The notes under the pieces are model-generated. The model saw nothing but the letters and a program-made list of their open reading frames with translations. It searched no databases and had not been told where the DNA came from. DNA of 64,000 nucleotides from Fomitopsis serialis. Taxonomy: Eukaryota; Basidiomycota; Agaricomycetes; Polyporales; Fomitopsidaceae. Made by a program: the position numbers and the translations under genes. Below, piece after piece: positions 47,030 to 58,609 of the stretch (position 1 is its first letter; each line of letters begins with the position of its first letter). Location of the stretch: contig NW_025954994.1 in NCBI RefSeq assembly GCF_022376445.1, positions 62,001-126,000 on the forward strand, written 5' to 3'.

Positions 47030-48673
47030 TCACGGCATGACGACCGCGCGGAAGCGCGCCGAGCCCCGGTGGTCGTACGCCTCCTGCGCCTTATCGAGCG
47101 GGAACTTCGTCACCATCGTCTTGACGCCATTCGCCTTCGCGAACTTCACGCAGTCCTCGCTGTCCGCCGCGACGCCCGAGGGCCACCCGCGGATCGACGT
47201 GCGCTTCTGGATCAGCGACACTGCACGCCGCGTCAGCTCTGACACCCAAAAACGATACGGGAGCTACGCACTGAGCGGGAGGGTCGTCTCGTCCGTGAGT
47301 GCGAGGATGAGGAGCTCGCCGTTGACCGCGAGCCCGGGCAGGAGCCCGCGGATGACCTCCTGGTTCGGCGCGGTGCACATGATCAGGCTCGCGCCGCCGA
47401 GCTGCTGCAGCGCCTCCGCCTGGTTCACTTTCGAGCCGTCCAGGTAGACTTCTGCGCCGAGCTCCCGCGCGAGCTCCGCCTTCGCGGGCGACGACGACAA
47501 CGCGACGACGCGGAAGCCCATCGCCTTCGCGAACTGGATACCGAGGTGGCCAAGACCGCTAGAACAGGGAAGGGGTGTCTCAGATGAGCATGACGATGAG
47601 GTGAGGGGGAGGAGCGTACCCGATGCCTTGGACGGCCACGAATTGCGGGGGCTTGCAGGTCATGTTGCGGAGAGAGTTGAACGTGGTCACGCCAGCGCAC
47701 ATGAGCGGGGCGACCTCGGCAGGGTCCATCCCATCCGGAAGGGCGACGACGGCCTCCGTGCGCAGAGTAACATACTCTGCGTATCCACCGTGGCGGAAGA
47801 CACCTGGGTACCACAAAATATGTCAGCCCCGGTATTCGTTCTGTAGCGTGTTTTGCTCACCGTTGATGTCCTCCTTCTGACAGGTGACAAAGTCACCGAC
47901 TGAACAGCGCTCGCAGGTGTGGCAGTGCCCGCCGTGCCAGCCCCCGCCGACGTGCTGGCCGACCTTCCACTTCTTCTCCGTCGGCGGGATCGCGACGACG
48001 TCGCCGACGATCTCGTGCCCGGGCACGATGGGAAACTTGGCACCTGGCAAGACGCCGTACTTGGCGGCTTCGTCACTATCGGCAGGCGTGGGTCAGTACG
48101 AAGTCATCCTGTCACGAAATTGAAAATGGAGGGGTCAATCTGTCAAGACACAGAAACCCTTGCGGCGATGATATCTGAGTCGGGGGCATCATGGGACTGC
48201 ATAGAAGGTTCAAGGGGACACGTTCGGGCAGAGAAGCGGATAGCCGAGGTATTCGGGCGTTCGAGTCATACAGACATACAATGGAAAGACCAGCGCGTCC
48301 GAGCTGCCGCAACGTACGTCCAGCTACTGGACGAGGATTCCGGCGTGTCGCGGTCTGCACGCATGCCCAGCGGTGGCAGGAACCTACGCGCCACATAGCG
48401 ACGCCACAGACGCGTCTTAGCGCGTAAAGCCGCGCATATAGTCAGGTTCCACGGGCGGTGAAGCGGGTGTCAAGACGTAGCTCATGTGTTCCCACCCAAC
48501 CACACCGAGGAGCAAACGCGCGAAAGCGAGGCTTACCTAGCGCAGACACCGCACGCAATGACCTTGACGATGACCTCGCCAGGCTCGGGGTCGTGCCAGT
48601 CGAATGTGATGGGTTTGAGGTCGCCGCCCTTCTCGGTGAACGCGTACGCCTTGTAGCTCTTGGGGTGGGTCAT
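47030..48673 (-). CDS. Zinc-dependent alcohol dehydrogenase (MDR superfamily)
   Basis: Five exons (48537-48673, 47861-48075, 47620-47803, 47272-47558, 47030-47220) sum to 1014 nt, 337 residues. Catalytic zinc ligands: Cys in ACGVCASDE and GHE in FPIVPGHEIVGDVV. A second Cys set GGGWHGGHCHTCERCSVGDFVTC forms the structural zinc lobe. The Rossmann motif AVQGIGGLGHLGIQFAKAMG binds NAD(P), and APLMCAGVTTFNSL is typical. C-terminus is SIRGWPSGVAADSEDCVKFA ... RFRAVVMP. It resembles AdhA/cinnamyl-alcohol-dehydrogenase-like enzymes that interconvert alcohols and aldehydes; the substrate is unknown. The first intron, 48076-48536, is 461 nt while the others are about 50-60 nt. An ATAAATA box is about 85 nt upstream. 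Partial duplicates lie at 44.3 and 60.4 kb. Confidence 0.92.
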
Positions 48674-50657
48674 GGTTGTCGACGATGAGAGTGCGGTGTG
48701 TGGTTGGATGACGGTTCGAGAGGAGGAAGACGATGTGGGGAGGGGAGAAGGGCGCGCTGTATTTATGCATTCCTGCGACAGGGATGACGCAGCGTCCCCA
48801 GTGCCGGGCTGGCAGGCATGGAACGCGATCGAGAACGGGATCTCAGACAGTGGACACTGGGTTCGATCGAAGGCCAGGAAATGCATTTACTTTGCACGAC
48901 AACGCATCTTATCCCCATCCATCCCATACTTGGGAGCGACCTATCCGCCAATTCAAGGTTCCTTGATTAGACACAAGATAAGCACCACTTGGTGCGACTG
49001 GGAGGAGCTCAGAATACCTTGGTTGGTCTGCAACCTTCTTCCCAGGCATGTGCTTCCGCCGCCTACCCTCGGTTCGATTTTTTATGGTCAGCCCGAGTAT
49101 TGGTAGATGCCCACTGTCCACCCGAGAGCCCGCCCGACTCGCCGAGCAGTAGACTGTATCTGACAAGTGCTAGTGAGCGTCCAAGTGTGAGGGAGCACTG
49201 CGATGACGCGGCAGGAGGCGGCCACTCACCCGACACCCCGAATCATTCGGGGAACACTCGGGCATATTGATGCAGATCCTCCTCGGGACTTTCCAGATCA
49301 GGCAAGTATGTGGCTGCTCCGCGTTCGCAGATCAGTTGCAGAGGTTGCCGCGTAATACACGTACGTCGTACCGCAGCGGCAGATGCGCAGACCTCATTTC
49401 AGCACAAGTAAGCGTCTGTGGGTTTGTAAAGTCCGCATCCTTCCCACCGGAGACTTCACCGAGAGTCGCGTTCCTGTCGATTGCTCCCCGGGACGCGTTC
49501 GATTGTCGAGAAGAGTTCGATCGAACAGATGCGGTACGGCGTTCCGCGGGTTGGGTGGGTGCTTGCTGGGGTCTGTAGTTCTTTAGCGAGGATGAGTGGT
49601 TCAAAGGCTCAGGCTGCGGCGAGGGGGAAGGATGGCCCCGCGGCGGACATAAAGAGTCGGTGAGGTCGTCCTAGACACGGATCAGGCAGCCCGTTTGAGC
49701 AGAATGAATGAGAGTGTAGAGTCCTCGAGGTTGGGCGGCCACGAGTACCCTCCGCCAGTGAATACGCAGCAACAGATGCCAGACCGAAAGAGTGGATTTA
49801 GTGAAGACAGATAGGGAAGCCTCCGGATGGCTTCGCATACTATGTCTTCTTCCAGCCCAAGCAGGCGAGGCACCGGACCGCCTACATCATTTACGGCATT
49901 ATAAGCCTCCACGATATGCACCGTCCACACATACCTGGCTGCTCGACCGCGGGCGCCGTCCTAGCTCTGCGAATACAATCCTCAGCCTTTGCACTCACGT
50001 ACGTCGAACAACAGTCATTCGACAGACCAGTCGGACTTGCCCGCCCAGAGGTATCAGAAAGATCATACGCCGTTGCATTGCACGTAATACACTGGAACAA
50101 TGCAAAAGAAATGATCACCAATGCGTTATCCCACATCAGACATCCCCTTTAGCCACTGGCAGTCAGCTGTCACGAATAGCAGCGCCCAGCGGGACACAAC
50201 CGATATGGAGGCGACACACTGACGATCCAGCAATATATGTTATACGTCAGCGTCGGCCCTTCGAGTGGATAGCGGGATGTCGCGATGCGTGTGGGAGAAC
50301 CAGACGGTCGAAGGGGAATTGACGCGGACCGCATGATGTGTCACCAAATTTCCGGTCAAGGTCGCCTGTTCTAGACGGTTAATCCGTTCGCTCGCCCGGA
50401 GATGTTGCGGCGGGACCCCCGTCATGACCAGGTGTCGACTCGGAGGGGCTTCTGACCAATTGTCGGTCGTCCTGATCGATAGGCTGGTCAAGTAGGTCGA
50501 CTATTCTGAATACCTTCATATACAGTACACGCTCTCGGTCTGAGATTATGTGCAGGGACCTGATTGACAGCATCAGCGCATCTGCAGCGATCAGTACAGC
50601 AGACATAGCCTACCTCATGTGAGCAACGAGCCATATGGGCATCGAGGCTGAGGCTGA
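48674..50657. other. Intergenic stretch
   Basis: About 2 kb. Frames such as 49792-50322 (+) and blocks near 49891-50136 and 50379-50606 (-) hint at a worn membrane-protein gene (hydrophobic runs such as NALVIISFALFQCI and SAVLIAADALMLSI) but nothing I can name or assemble. The dehydrogenase promoter is at the left edge. Confidence 0.35.
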
Positions 50658-51879
50658 CTATAGTGACGTCGCGGCAGACGCGGACCCGGCAGGATCCGGG
50701 AGGGTGAAGTACGCCGACAAGACGTACATGAAGTCCTCGTCGGGTATCATCGGCGACTCGTCGAACCGCGCTATCGACTCCCTCGTCAGCGATATCTTCT
50801 TCCGCACCGTGTCCGGGTGCATCATCGACCTGCGAAGGAATCACATCCCCAGCCCTCATCAGCTCACGCCCAGAGAACGCGGACTGCCAGGCGACTCACA
50901 GATGCTTGATCAGCCCGTCCCTGCTCATCGCCTTCTGGCGCTGGCACAGCGGGCAGAGCCAGATGAAGCCACGCGCGGCGGTGCGGTCCCCCGAGCGGAG
51001 CTTCGCGCGTCGGGTGCGCGGCTGCGGCTCCCAGGACGCGCCGTGGAAGTGAAGATGGGTCGGCACCGTGCCCTCGACGGATGAGGGCGCGTGGGTGTTC
51101 GTCCGATCCGTAACGCCCTCTGAGAAAGACGCGCTTTGCGCCGGATTGGGCGCGCGCATTGGTGGGGCAGGCTGCAGCCCAGAATGGCATGTGGGTTTGG
51201 ACGAAGGTTCGGGCTGCACGGGGAGAGGTGGCACGGATGTAGAGGGTGCGGGAGTAGCTGCATTGGCAGGCTCTGCGGGATGCGTTGCGAAGCCACTTCG
51301 TTCAGGCTCCTCAAAGAGAGGGTCTTGTTGCTCGGGACGTAGCCTTCCTACCGATGGGACAAAATTCACAGCATCCGTAGAAATTGGGTAGTTTTCCACT
51401 CCGGACCGAGCCACACCCTCGGTGGGCGCAGATGCACTCAGGAAGCATGTGTCGACTTCCACTTCAGCTGCGCCATTATCATCTGCCGACTCGTCATCCG
51501 AGTCTTCGACCGCGCCTACTGGCTGCCAACTCGCGGGCCGAAGTCGTGTCTTAGGCCTCACCCCCGGACTAACGTACTGTAAGTATTCAGCAGTAAACAG
51601 GCGATGAGCGGACTCAAAAACTCACCTCAAGCCCTCCTTCTCTTCAACTCTACTGCGCCCCGGAAGTGCAGCGTCCCAAGGGGCCCGGGGCTTCCAGGTG
51701 ATCCACGGACGCCCGACCGACTCGGAAGTGATAGTGCAATGGGGGGTAGAAGACACGTCGGCGCATCCGCCTTCAATGTCTGCTTTGGAAGCGCTTGAAC
51801 CAAACGGGTCACAGCGGGCTCGTTTGCAGGGGAAGGTGAAGTACGCGGTAGATTCAGGCTCGGATGAGATCCGCTTCAT
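50658..51879 (-). CDS. C2H2-like zinc-finger protein with disordered middle
   Basis: ATG at 51879. Exon 1 (MKRISSEPESTAYFTFPCKR ... SRVEEKEGL) splices with an ACGTTAG acceptor to SPGVRPKTRLRPASWQPV. The middle is long, acidic (EDSDDESADDN) then Pro/Ser/Thr-rich and probably disordered. Near the end a single finger reads CPLCQRQKAMSRDGLIKHLSMMH, completed across an intron at about 50842-50897; Cys-x2-Cys-x13-His-x4-His fits a C2H2 zinc site. The last exon ends FMYVLSAYFTLPDPAGSASAATSL at 50658. Likely nuclear, perhaps DNA-binding, but I do not recognise the family. The exon join is convincing because the finger and frame are completed together. Confidence 0.62.
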
Positions 51880-52325
51880 TGCGCGATTGACGCGTCAGGC
51901 TTGTGGCGAAGGCGAGTGCGATACCCTAGAGTGCAGTCACTGAGAAGAGATAGGAAGAGACTGCGCGGAACGAGGGCGCGAGACGATGGTAGCCACTGAG
52001 TGAGCCTTCAGGAAAGTGAACGCGGAACAGCTGAGACTCAGACAGCCACCGACGCGGTTTGATACGGTCAGGTGACATGTGGCCGGTTCGCGTTTCAGAC
52101 GCACCGCGGCGTTGGATCAGCACCGTATCCTCCACTGCATAATATCCATGCGACGAAAACAGAGTACATAGCGTAAGTATTCTAACACAACAAACATACT
52201 GTCCATACAACATAGTCAACCGCCAACCGTCAGTACGATGGTCCCGTACTACTGGTAGTATTTCAAGCCTCCTCTGCAAGCCCGCGCTCAGACTGCATTC
52301 CCCGGCGCGGACGGCTCGCTCAGCT
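51880..52325. other. Intergenic stretch
   Basis: Promoter side of the zinc-finger gene and 3' flank of the next gene. No other coding region seen. Confidence 0.35.
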
Positions 52326-52962
52326 TCAAGCCTCCCTCTCATCGCCGTGTGAGCTTTGGCCGAGCGCAACGCGAACACTCTTCTCCGTCTGTTCTATCCC
52401 GCCTTGCTTCGCCTTAAGACGCGCGCTCGTCCGTTTCGCCGGTGAGCTCTGAGGCGTCTTGGCCTTGGACCGCGGCTTGCGACTCGGCGTGGCCGGCGGA
52501 GGAATGGTCAGCGCAGAGCTCTCACCCACAGGCAAGGCCATCCCACTGGCGTGATTGGAGACAATCGGGTTGGTCCGTGTGTTGAGGTCTGGAGCAGGAG
52601 CAAGGTCATGGTCTCGAAACTCCGAAGGAGCTCTCGAGGCAGCCCTCTGAAGCAGCCGGGGATCTATGCACCGTTCGTCCCTGTGGATCGCAAATGAATT
52701 GGCGGCCCTCGCAGATAATCCACAACTATACTCACCTGGCTTCGGCTGGACGAAACATCGCTTGCGGGCCACTGAAAGCGAGGAGAGCAAAGTTAGCTAG
52801 GCTGCGAGACAACTCATCGCAGAGCGCGGGGACTCACTCGTCTGCCTCATCGGACATAGCGTCGACTGTCTCGAGGAGCTCCCTGCGAGTACATGCATAC
52901 GCAGACATGAGCTCGGGCGTAGTGACCGGGACTTTTTTGTTGACGAAGTATTCCACAGACAT
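52326..52962 (-). CDS. Small hypothetical protein with basic AT-hook-like tail
   Basis: An ATG at 52962 gives MSVEYFVNKKVPVTTPELM then YACTRRELLETVDAMSDEAD, a short helical-looking N-terminus, up to a donor near 52842. A TATATAAAG box at 53021-53029 lies 59-67 nt upstream, which supports this start. The 3' exon reads ANSFAIHRDERCIDPRLLQ ... and a basic tail SRKPRSKAKTPQSS, AKRTSARLKAKQGG, ending SHGDEREA at 52326. The middle junction is not settled: frames on the two sides do not join with one obvious GT-AG pair. The Lys/Arg/Ser/Pro-rich tail could bind nucleic acid. Family not recognised. Confidence 0.5.
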
Positions 52963-53511
52963 GGCAAGCCTGAGCGATGAGCAATGACGACTGAATACCG
53001 AGAAGATCCCCTCAGCGTGCCTTTATATATGCACGGTTCAAAGCCACGCGCGAGGCCATGGCCATCCGTGGCCACAGTTCCCGCTTTGTCGTCGCCATGA
53101 TGGTGTGGTTCTCGAGCTTCCATATAAAGGATTTCTTTGTCTTTGGCCACAAGCCACGCCGCCTGGTCGATCTGTGGCTGAAAGGCAATTCTATAATTAG
53201 ATAATGACCATAGTCAACTAGGACGTGTGCAACGGAGGGACGGCGTAGTGGCACCGATGTCATGGAAACGAACGAATCTTGTGCTCACACCGACTCGGAA
53301 ACAGGCACGGCGTCGTCCGACGACTGGCCACGGGCAAAGCAACTAAGCATCCCCTGTTGGAGTGAATAGGTACATTGCACTTGCTTGTCGAAGTGAGAGG
53401 CTGCAAACCGCCGCCTCCATGAGCTGCGTCTGCGGTACCTGGATTTGATCGGGATACTGTACACAGGTAAGAACTTCTCATAGGATACATGGTTCGGCAC
53501 CGGCCACACCA
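52963..53511. other. Intergenic stretch
   Basis: Contains the TATATAAAG box at 53021-53029 for the gene to the left. Nothing else supported. Confidence 0.4.
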
Positions 53512-54835
53512 TCATCGTTCGGCTTTTAGAACTGTCTTCGATACAGCGTCTTCGAACGACCTCATGAATTCGGGATCCATGGTGCTTGACGTGATCTGAA
53601 TGGGCCCGCTAGGAGCACCGGGGCTATGGGTATTAATGATACGCCCCGGGCCACGAGGAGCCCAGTCTGAGCCGTCCTCGCCGGTGTGCGTGTCAATCTC
53701 TTCAGTTGGCTCTTCCTGTTTCCCTTTCCGCGCATCGCCAGTTTTTGGGTCGCCGATCCTGAAGAGCGCGAGCGCCTCCGCCTTATCCTCTTCTGAGATC
53801 TTGGGACCCTTCCTACCCGAGCCGGGCTTACATATGGCCTTGTGATTCGGCCAGTCCTATTGGGGAACACGTCAGGCCTGGCGTACAGCATGACCAGGAT
53901 ATTGGACCCCGACGTACCTTCCTCTGACATTCCGGGCTGCAATACGACGGCTTGAGGTCCGGTGGGCAGCGTCCCCCGCAAGCCCGCAGCACAGCCTTCC
54001 TCGCCCCGCGAAGACCGCACCCCTCCGCGGCACACACGTACGCGTTCGGGTGCTTGTCGATCTTGCGCTGGCGCTTCCGTTCCTCTGCGTATACTTCTTC
54101 GAGACGTCGTGCGGCGGCGCGCCACAGCGAGCCGTAGCGCTTCTGGACGTCCACTCCCAGCGTCTCGGCGATATCGTGGAGCTTGAAGCCAATCACGAGC
54201 ACGACAGGGGAGACCAGTCCGAGGTTGACGCTGTCGTCGGCGTGCTGTGCCGCGAGCATGAAGTACGCAAGGGGGGACAGGCCGGTGCCCATGCGCATGG
54301 CCTCTGGGCGGGCGAAACGCTTCTCGTCCGCTTCGATGGCTGCGCGGTCGGAGCGAGATACAAGGAACTTGCTGTAGTGGGCCTCCGCGGCGAGTGAATG
54401 AGCTTGAGCCATCATCTCATGAGACGCGCGGTCTCCGACGTAAACCGAATGTTCATCAGAGGGGTCGAAAAAGCCATCGAGAACGTAGAGAGCACCCTCG
54501 GAGCTCTGTACGCGCACTCCACATCCGCTCAGATACCTTGAGGAAGAAATAGTCAGGGCAGGCGATTCCAGATTCCCAACTGACACGGCATACCTGAGCG
54601 CGAGGTCAAGGATGAGCCCCGGATCGCCACAGCACATGTGATCGAGCAGGGCAGGAGCTTGCCAGCGCGTGAGGTGCTCAGAAATCTCCTTCATGTCTTT
54701 CTCAAAATTACGCTCGGCCGCGGCGCGGTGGCTGTAGAAACAGGAGGACTTCAAGCTTTGATATTTCCCCATGTTCTTGTACATCACTACGTTTGGGTCG
54801 AGCTTCCGCAGGCTGACTGTGACGCTGTCCAACAT
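53512..54835 (-). CDS. MYND-finger protein, tandem copy 1
   Basis: ATG at 54835. A helical N-terminal region (MGKYQSLKSSCFYSHRAA, EISEHLTRWQAPALLDHM) is followed by GCGVRVQSSEGALYVLDGFF and LSPLAYFMLAAQHADDSVNLG. The C-terminal zinc finger runs from NAYVCAAEGCGLRG through CGGRCPPDLKPSYCSPECQRK and, after an intron near 53857-53917, DWPNHKAICKP. This gives C-x4-C, C-x3-C, C-x3-C and H-x3-C pairs of a MYND domain. The tail holds APRGPGRII and ...DPEFMRSFEDAVSK, ending at 53512. MYND fingers bind proline-containing partners; the cellular role is unknown. One of three tandem paralogs on the same strand. A weak N-terminal alignment with copies 2 and 3 supports the start. Confidence 0.8.
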
Positions 54836-55492
54836 GTCTCCGAGTCTGCGTCGCCTTCAATGAGTAGTGCGATGTCGAGTAGGGACGAGGTGGAATATGT
54901 CGAGAGGAATAAGAGGGCGACAACGGTGCACGGACTCAGCGCCAGCACGTCGCTGTGACGTCGTGCATTGGCAGCTGCTCGTCCATCGGTGTTTCCAGTG
55001 CTATATCGGGGCAGGATCTGAGCCTCCCTACCGATCCTGTTAATTCCACGGTTCGACTGGCAACCTCCGATTCCAACCTTGAGCTTGAACCTACACTCTG
55101 TTTGTTTGTTTTTTCTATCTGAGGTCAATGGGGGGAGGACAGTCCATGTACAATGTTCGGAGCCGTTTTCTGTCACAGTGATTGAGATTGCTTTGGTTCT
55201 GGTCATAGGACACGACATTTTGTCAGTCCGTACCGTGATCGAATCATGATCATGATGCATGAAGAACCAGAGAATGTGGAACCGAGGGAAAGAATACAAA
55301 CGAATTTGATAGCAAATCCTCTATTCGTGTGGGGAGTGTCGCCAGCGAATCGCGTGCAGTACCTGGCGCTGTAGAGGCAGGGTTGGTCGCGAAGAGAGAT
55401 TTCAAGGTCTACTCGCTGAGATGCCAGTGGACATACTGCAGGAGTTTAAGAAGACGAACTATACATGATATGACCGGCGACATACCCACATT

Positions 55493-56788
55493 TCAGCGGA
55501 CCATCTTCGACAGCTCATCTCTAAACGACCTCATGAATTGAGGATCCATCGTGTTCGACGTGATCTTAATGGAGCCACCAGGAGCGCCGGGCGCGGGGAT
55601 GTCGATGATGCGTCCGGGGCCGCTGGGCGTAACCCCACTCGCGTGCGTGCTAATCTCCTCGATCAAATCTTCCTCTTCCTCCTTCTGCGCATCGCCGTCC
55701 TCCGGATCGCCGAGCTCGAAGAGTGTGAGTGCCGTTCCCTTATCGTCATCCGAGATCTTGGTAACCTTGCCATCTGAGCCGGGCTTGCAGATGGCCTTGT
55801 GTATCGGCCAGTCCTATTATGAGCCTTTAGGCTTTACCTGACCGTGTCACCCACACATGCAGCCAAGACGTACCTTCCTCTGACACTCAGGGCTACAGTA
55901 GTGTGGCTTGATATCCGGCGGGCACCGTCCCTTGCAAGCCCGCAGAACAGCCTTCTTAACCCCCCGGATACCACACCCCTCCGCGGCGCAAACATACTCG
56001 TTCGGGTTCTTGTCCGCCTTACGCTGCCGCTTCCGTTCCTCCGCGTAGACCTCCTCGAGCCGCCGCGCGGTCGCACGCCACAGCGGGCGGAACCGCTTTC
56101 CCCGCTTGACGGTCTGCTCGACGTCCGCCCCCAACGCGTCGCCGATGTTGCGAACCCTGAAGCCGACAAGGAGGACAGCGGGGGAGATGAGTCCGCGCTT
56201 GGCGCTCTCGTTGGCGTGATGCGCTGCGAGCACGAAGTACGCGAGGGGCGACTGGCCGACGCCCAGCCGCCCGGTCTCCGGGCGCGCGAATCGTCGCTCG
56301 TCAGCTTCGATGACCATCCGCTGGGAGGGAGACGCGAGGTATTTGTCCAAATTAGCGCTGGCAGCGCAGGAGTGAGCCTGTGCACGTAGGGCGGGAGGCG
56401 CGACGTCGCCAATGTAGCGCGCGGGCTCGCAGGAGGGGTCGAGGAGGGAGTCGAGTACATGAAGGGCGCCTTCAGAGCTCTGCTTATGCACCCCGCATCC
56501 ACTAAGATATCTGAAAGAACAAAGTCAGACAGCGCCAACACAGATATGAGGTCGAGGGTTATACCTGAGTGCAAGCTCGAGGATCGCCTCGGGGTCGCGG
56601 TTGTTGGCGCGCTCGAGCAAGGCGGGAGCTTGCCATCTAGTGAGATGCGCTGACACCTCATTGAGCTCCTTCGTGTGATCAGGGATGATACGATAGCTGA
56701 AGAGACAAGAAAGCTTGATTTGGAGATACTTTTCCATGTCCTGGTAGATGGGCATGCCTTCGTCGAGCTTGTGTATGTTCATGTCCAT
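55493..56788 (-). CDS. MYND-finger protein, tandem copy 2
   Basis: The ATG at 56788 (MDMNIHKLDEGMPIYQDMEK) is preferred by comparison with copy 3. N-terminal block KELNEVSAHLTRWQAPALLE, then SEGALHVLDSLLDPS, QSPLAYFVLAAHHANESAKRG and ALGADVEQTVKRGKRFRPLW. The MYND finger reads NEYVCAAEGCGIRG ... CKGRCPPDIKPHYCSPECQRK, with DWPIHKAICKP after an intron. It ends GRIIDIPAPGAPGG ... MRSFRDELSKMVR at 55493. All eight zinc ligands are visible. Closest in sequence to copy 3 (shared KRGKRFRPLWRATARRLEEV-type helix), so these two probably arose from the later duplication. Role unknown. Confidence 0.8.
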
Positions 56789-57289
56789 TTTGTCCTGAAT
56801 TAATGCGCAACGGAGACAAAGTCGAGTACCAAGGCGAAGGGCGAGAGACACGAGACAGCAACAACTTGAACAGCAATATTGGTGGATAGGGGTACTAGTA
56901 CTTGAGGAGGAGGAGAAGGAGGAGTCGGGCATCGTCGAGCGCCCGCTTATGGGGCCGATCTAGATTGATGCCACTCAGTCAAATTCATCAAATTCACTGC
57001 CAATGCACCGTGACGGTGCGGAAGGAAACACTGATGACAGGATTTGGATGAGAGACGAGGTAAGTGACAGCGACGATGAGAACACATCTTCTCGACTGAG
57101 CAAGGACCTAGAAGACTCAAACGGGACACAACTTCAAGTTGCGAACTGGACTGCATCTGATCGGCCGTCAACGGAAGGGTTCCAAATTTCCACGCGCGTA
57201 ACATCGGGACTTCCGGACGTACCGTTACCGTACACAGGCAAGCAGATCTACGACACGCACGGCTTAGCGTCATACCATCATCGTCCCGC
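56789..57289. other. Spacer between MYND copies 2 and 3
   Basis: Five hundred bases holding the promoter of copy 2 and the 3' flank of copy 3. No separate gene seen. Confidence 0.4.
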
Positions 57290-58609
57290 TCACTGCAGCC
57301 TCTCGGAAACTGCATCCCTGAAGGACCTCATGGACTCAGGGTCCATCGTGTTCGACGTGCACTGAATGGCACCGCCAGGAGCACCAGGCGCAGGGATGTC
57401 GATGATACGACCAGGGCCGTGAGGGGCCTCCCTTGCTTGCGTGCTAATCTCCTCGATCGACTCTTCCTCTTCATCCTCTGGCACGTCGCCGTCTTCTGGG
57501 TCGCCGAGCTCGAAGAACGTGAGGGCCTTTGGCTTGTCTTCGTCTGAAAATTTTGGAGTCTTCCCTTCGGAGTTGGGCTTGCAGATGGGTTTGTGCCTTG
57601 GCCAGTCCTGTCGCAGACACAGCATCAAGTTTCTCAACATCGCATTGTCACTATGAGCTCCCCAGACGCACCTTCTTCTGACAGGCGGCGCTACAGTAGG
57701 ACGGCTTGAGGTCCATCGGGCATCGTCCACCGCACGCGCGCAGTGCGGCCTTCTTCTCACCACGAATGCCGCACCCCTCCAAAGCACACACGTACTCATT
57801 CGGGCTTTTATCCGCCTTAAGCTGACGCTTACGCTCCTCTGCGAATATCTCCTCACGGCGCCGGGCGGTGGCGCGCCACAGAGGACGGAAGCGCTTCCCG
57901 TGCTTGACGGTTTGCTCGACGTCCGCGCCAAGCACCTCGCCAATCTCACGGATCTTCGCGCCGACGAGGAGCGTGGCAGGGGAGACGAGCCCGAGCTTGA
58001 CACTCTCGTTCGCGTGGTGCGCTGCGAGCGCGAAGTACGCAAGGGGCGACGCGCCGACGCCCAGACGCATGGTCTCCGGGCGGACGAAACGTCGCTCGTC
58101 GCGTTGGATGTCCGTACGCTCTGCCGGAGAGGCGAGGAACTTGTGAAGATGCGCGTAGGCGGCAAGCGAGTGGGCCTGTACGATGTGCGTTGGGGACGCA
58201 TTATTCCCGACATAGCGGTCGCACTGAGGATCGAAGAGCGCGTCGAGGACGTAGAGCGCGCCTTCATAGTTCTTCTTGAACACTCCATATCCGCTGAGAT
58301 ACCTGCCAGGAAAGTAGTCAAGCCGAACGAACAGGATCTCACGAAGTAAACTGAATACCTGATTGCTAACTCGAGGACCGCGTCCGGATCGTTGTTGTTA
58401 GCGTGTTCGAAGAGGACATCATCTGGCCACTTGGTCAGATGCGCAGAAACCTCCTTCAACTCTTTCTGAAAGTCGTGCTCGACGCGATAGCTGGAGAGAC
58501 AGGAGATCTTCGCGGAGAGATACTGATCCATTTTGTCGTAGAAGACCATGTCTTTGTCGAGCGAGTACATGTTGACGGTGCCTCCGAGCGGTACTGTGTC
58601 CGAGTCCAT
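57290..58609 (-). CDS. MYND-finger protein, tandem copy 3
   Basis: ATG at 58609 (MDSDTVPLGGTVNMYSLDKD). N-terminal helices KISCLSSYRVEHDFQKELKE and VSAHLTKWPDDVLFEHA; middle NYEGALYVLDALFDPQ, ASPLAYFALAAHHANESVKLG, VLGADVEQTVKHGKRFRPLW. MYND finger: NEYVCALEGCGIRGEKKAALRA, CGGRCPMDLKPSYCSAACQKK, and DWPRHKPICKP after an intron near 57609-57670. An acidic tail (EDEEEESIEEIS) and GRIIDIPAPGAPGG precede the end ...MRSFRDAVSERLQ at 57290. Introns lie near 58303-58360 and 57609-57670, as in the sister copies. The frame is intact and all zinc ligands are kept, suggesting it is functional. Confidence 0.82.
   Translation of the reverse strand: MDSDTVPLGGTVNMYSLDKDMVFYDKMDQYLSAKISCLSSYRVEHDFQKELKEVSAHLTKWPDDVLFEHANNNDPDAVLELAIRYSVYFVRSCSFGLTTFLAGISADMECSRRTMKARSTSSTRSSILSATAMSGIMRPQRTSYRPTRLPPTRIFTSSSPLRQSVRTSNATSDVSSARRPCVWASARRPLRTSRSQRTTRTRVSSSGSSPLPRSSSARRSVRLARCLARTSSKPSSTGSASVLCGAPPPGAVRRYSQRSVSVSLRRIKARMSTCVLWRGAAFVVRRRPHCARAVDDARWTSSRPTVAPPVRRRCVWGAHSDNAMLRNLMLCLRQDWPRHKPICKPNSEGKTPKFSDEDKPKALTFFELGDPEDGDVPEDEEEESIEEISTQAREAPHGPGRIIDIPAPGAPGGAIQCTSNTMDPESMRSFRDAVSERLQ

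Noticed and set aside
49792..50322. Open frame of about 176 codons on the plus strand and hydrophobic pieces on the minus strand
   Set aside because: The plus frame has no recognisable motif. The minus pieces look slightly like a worn membrane protein but could not be ordered into a gene.
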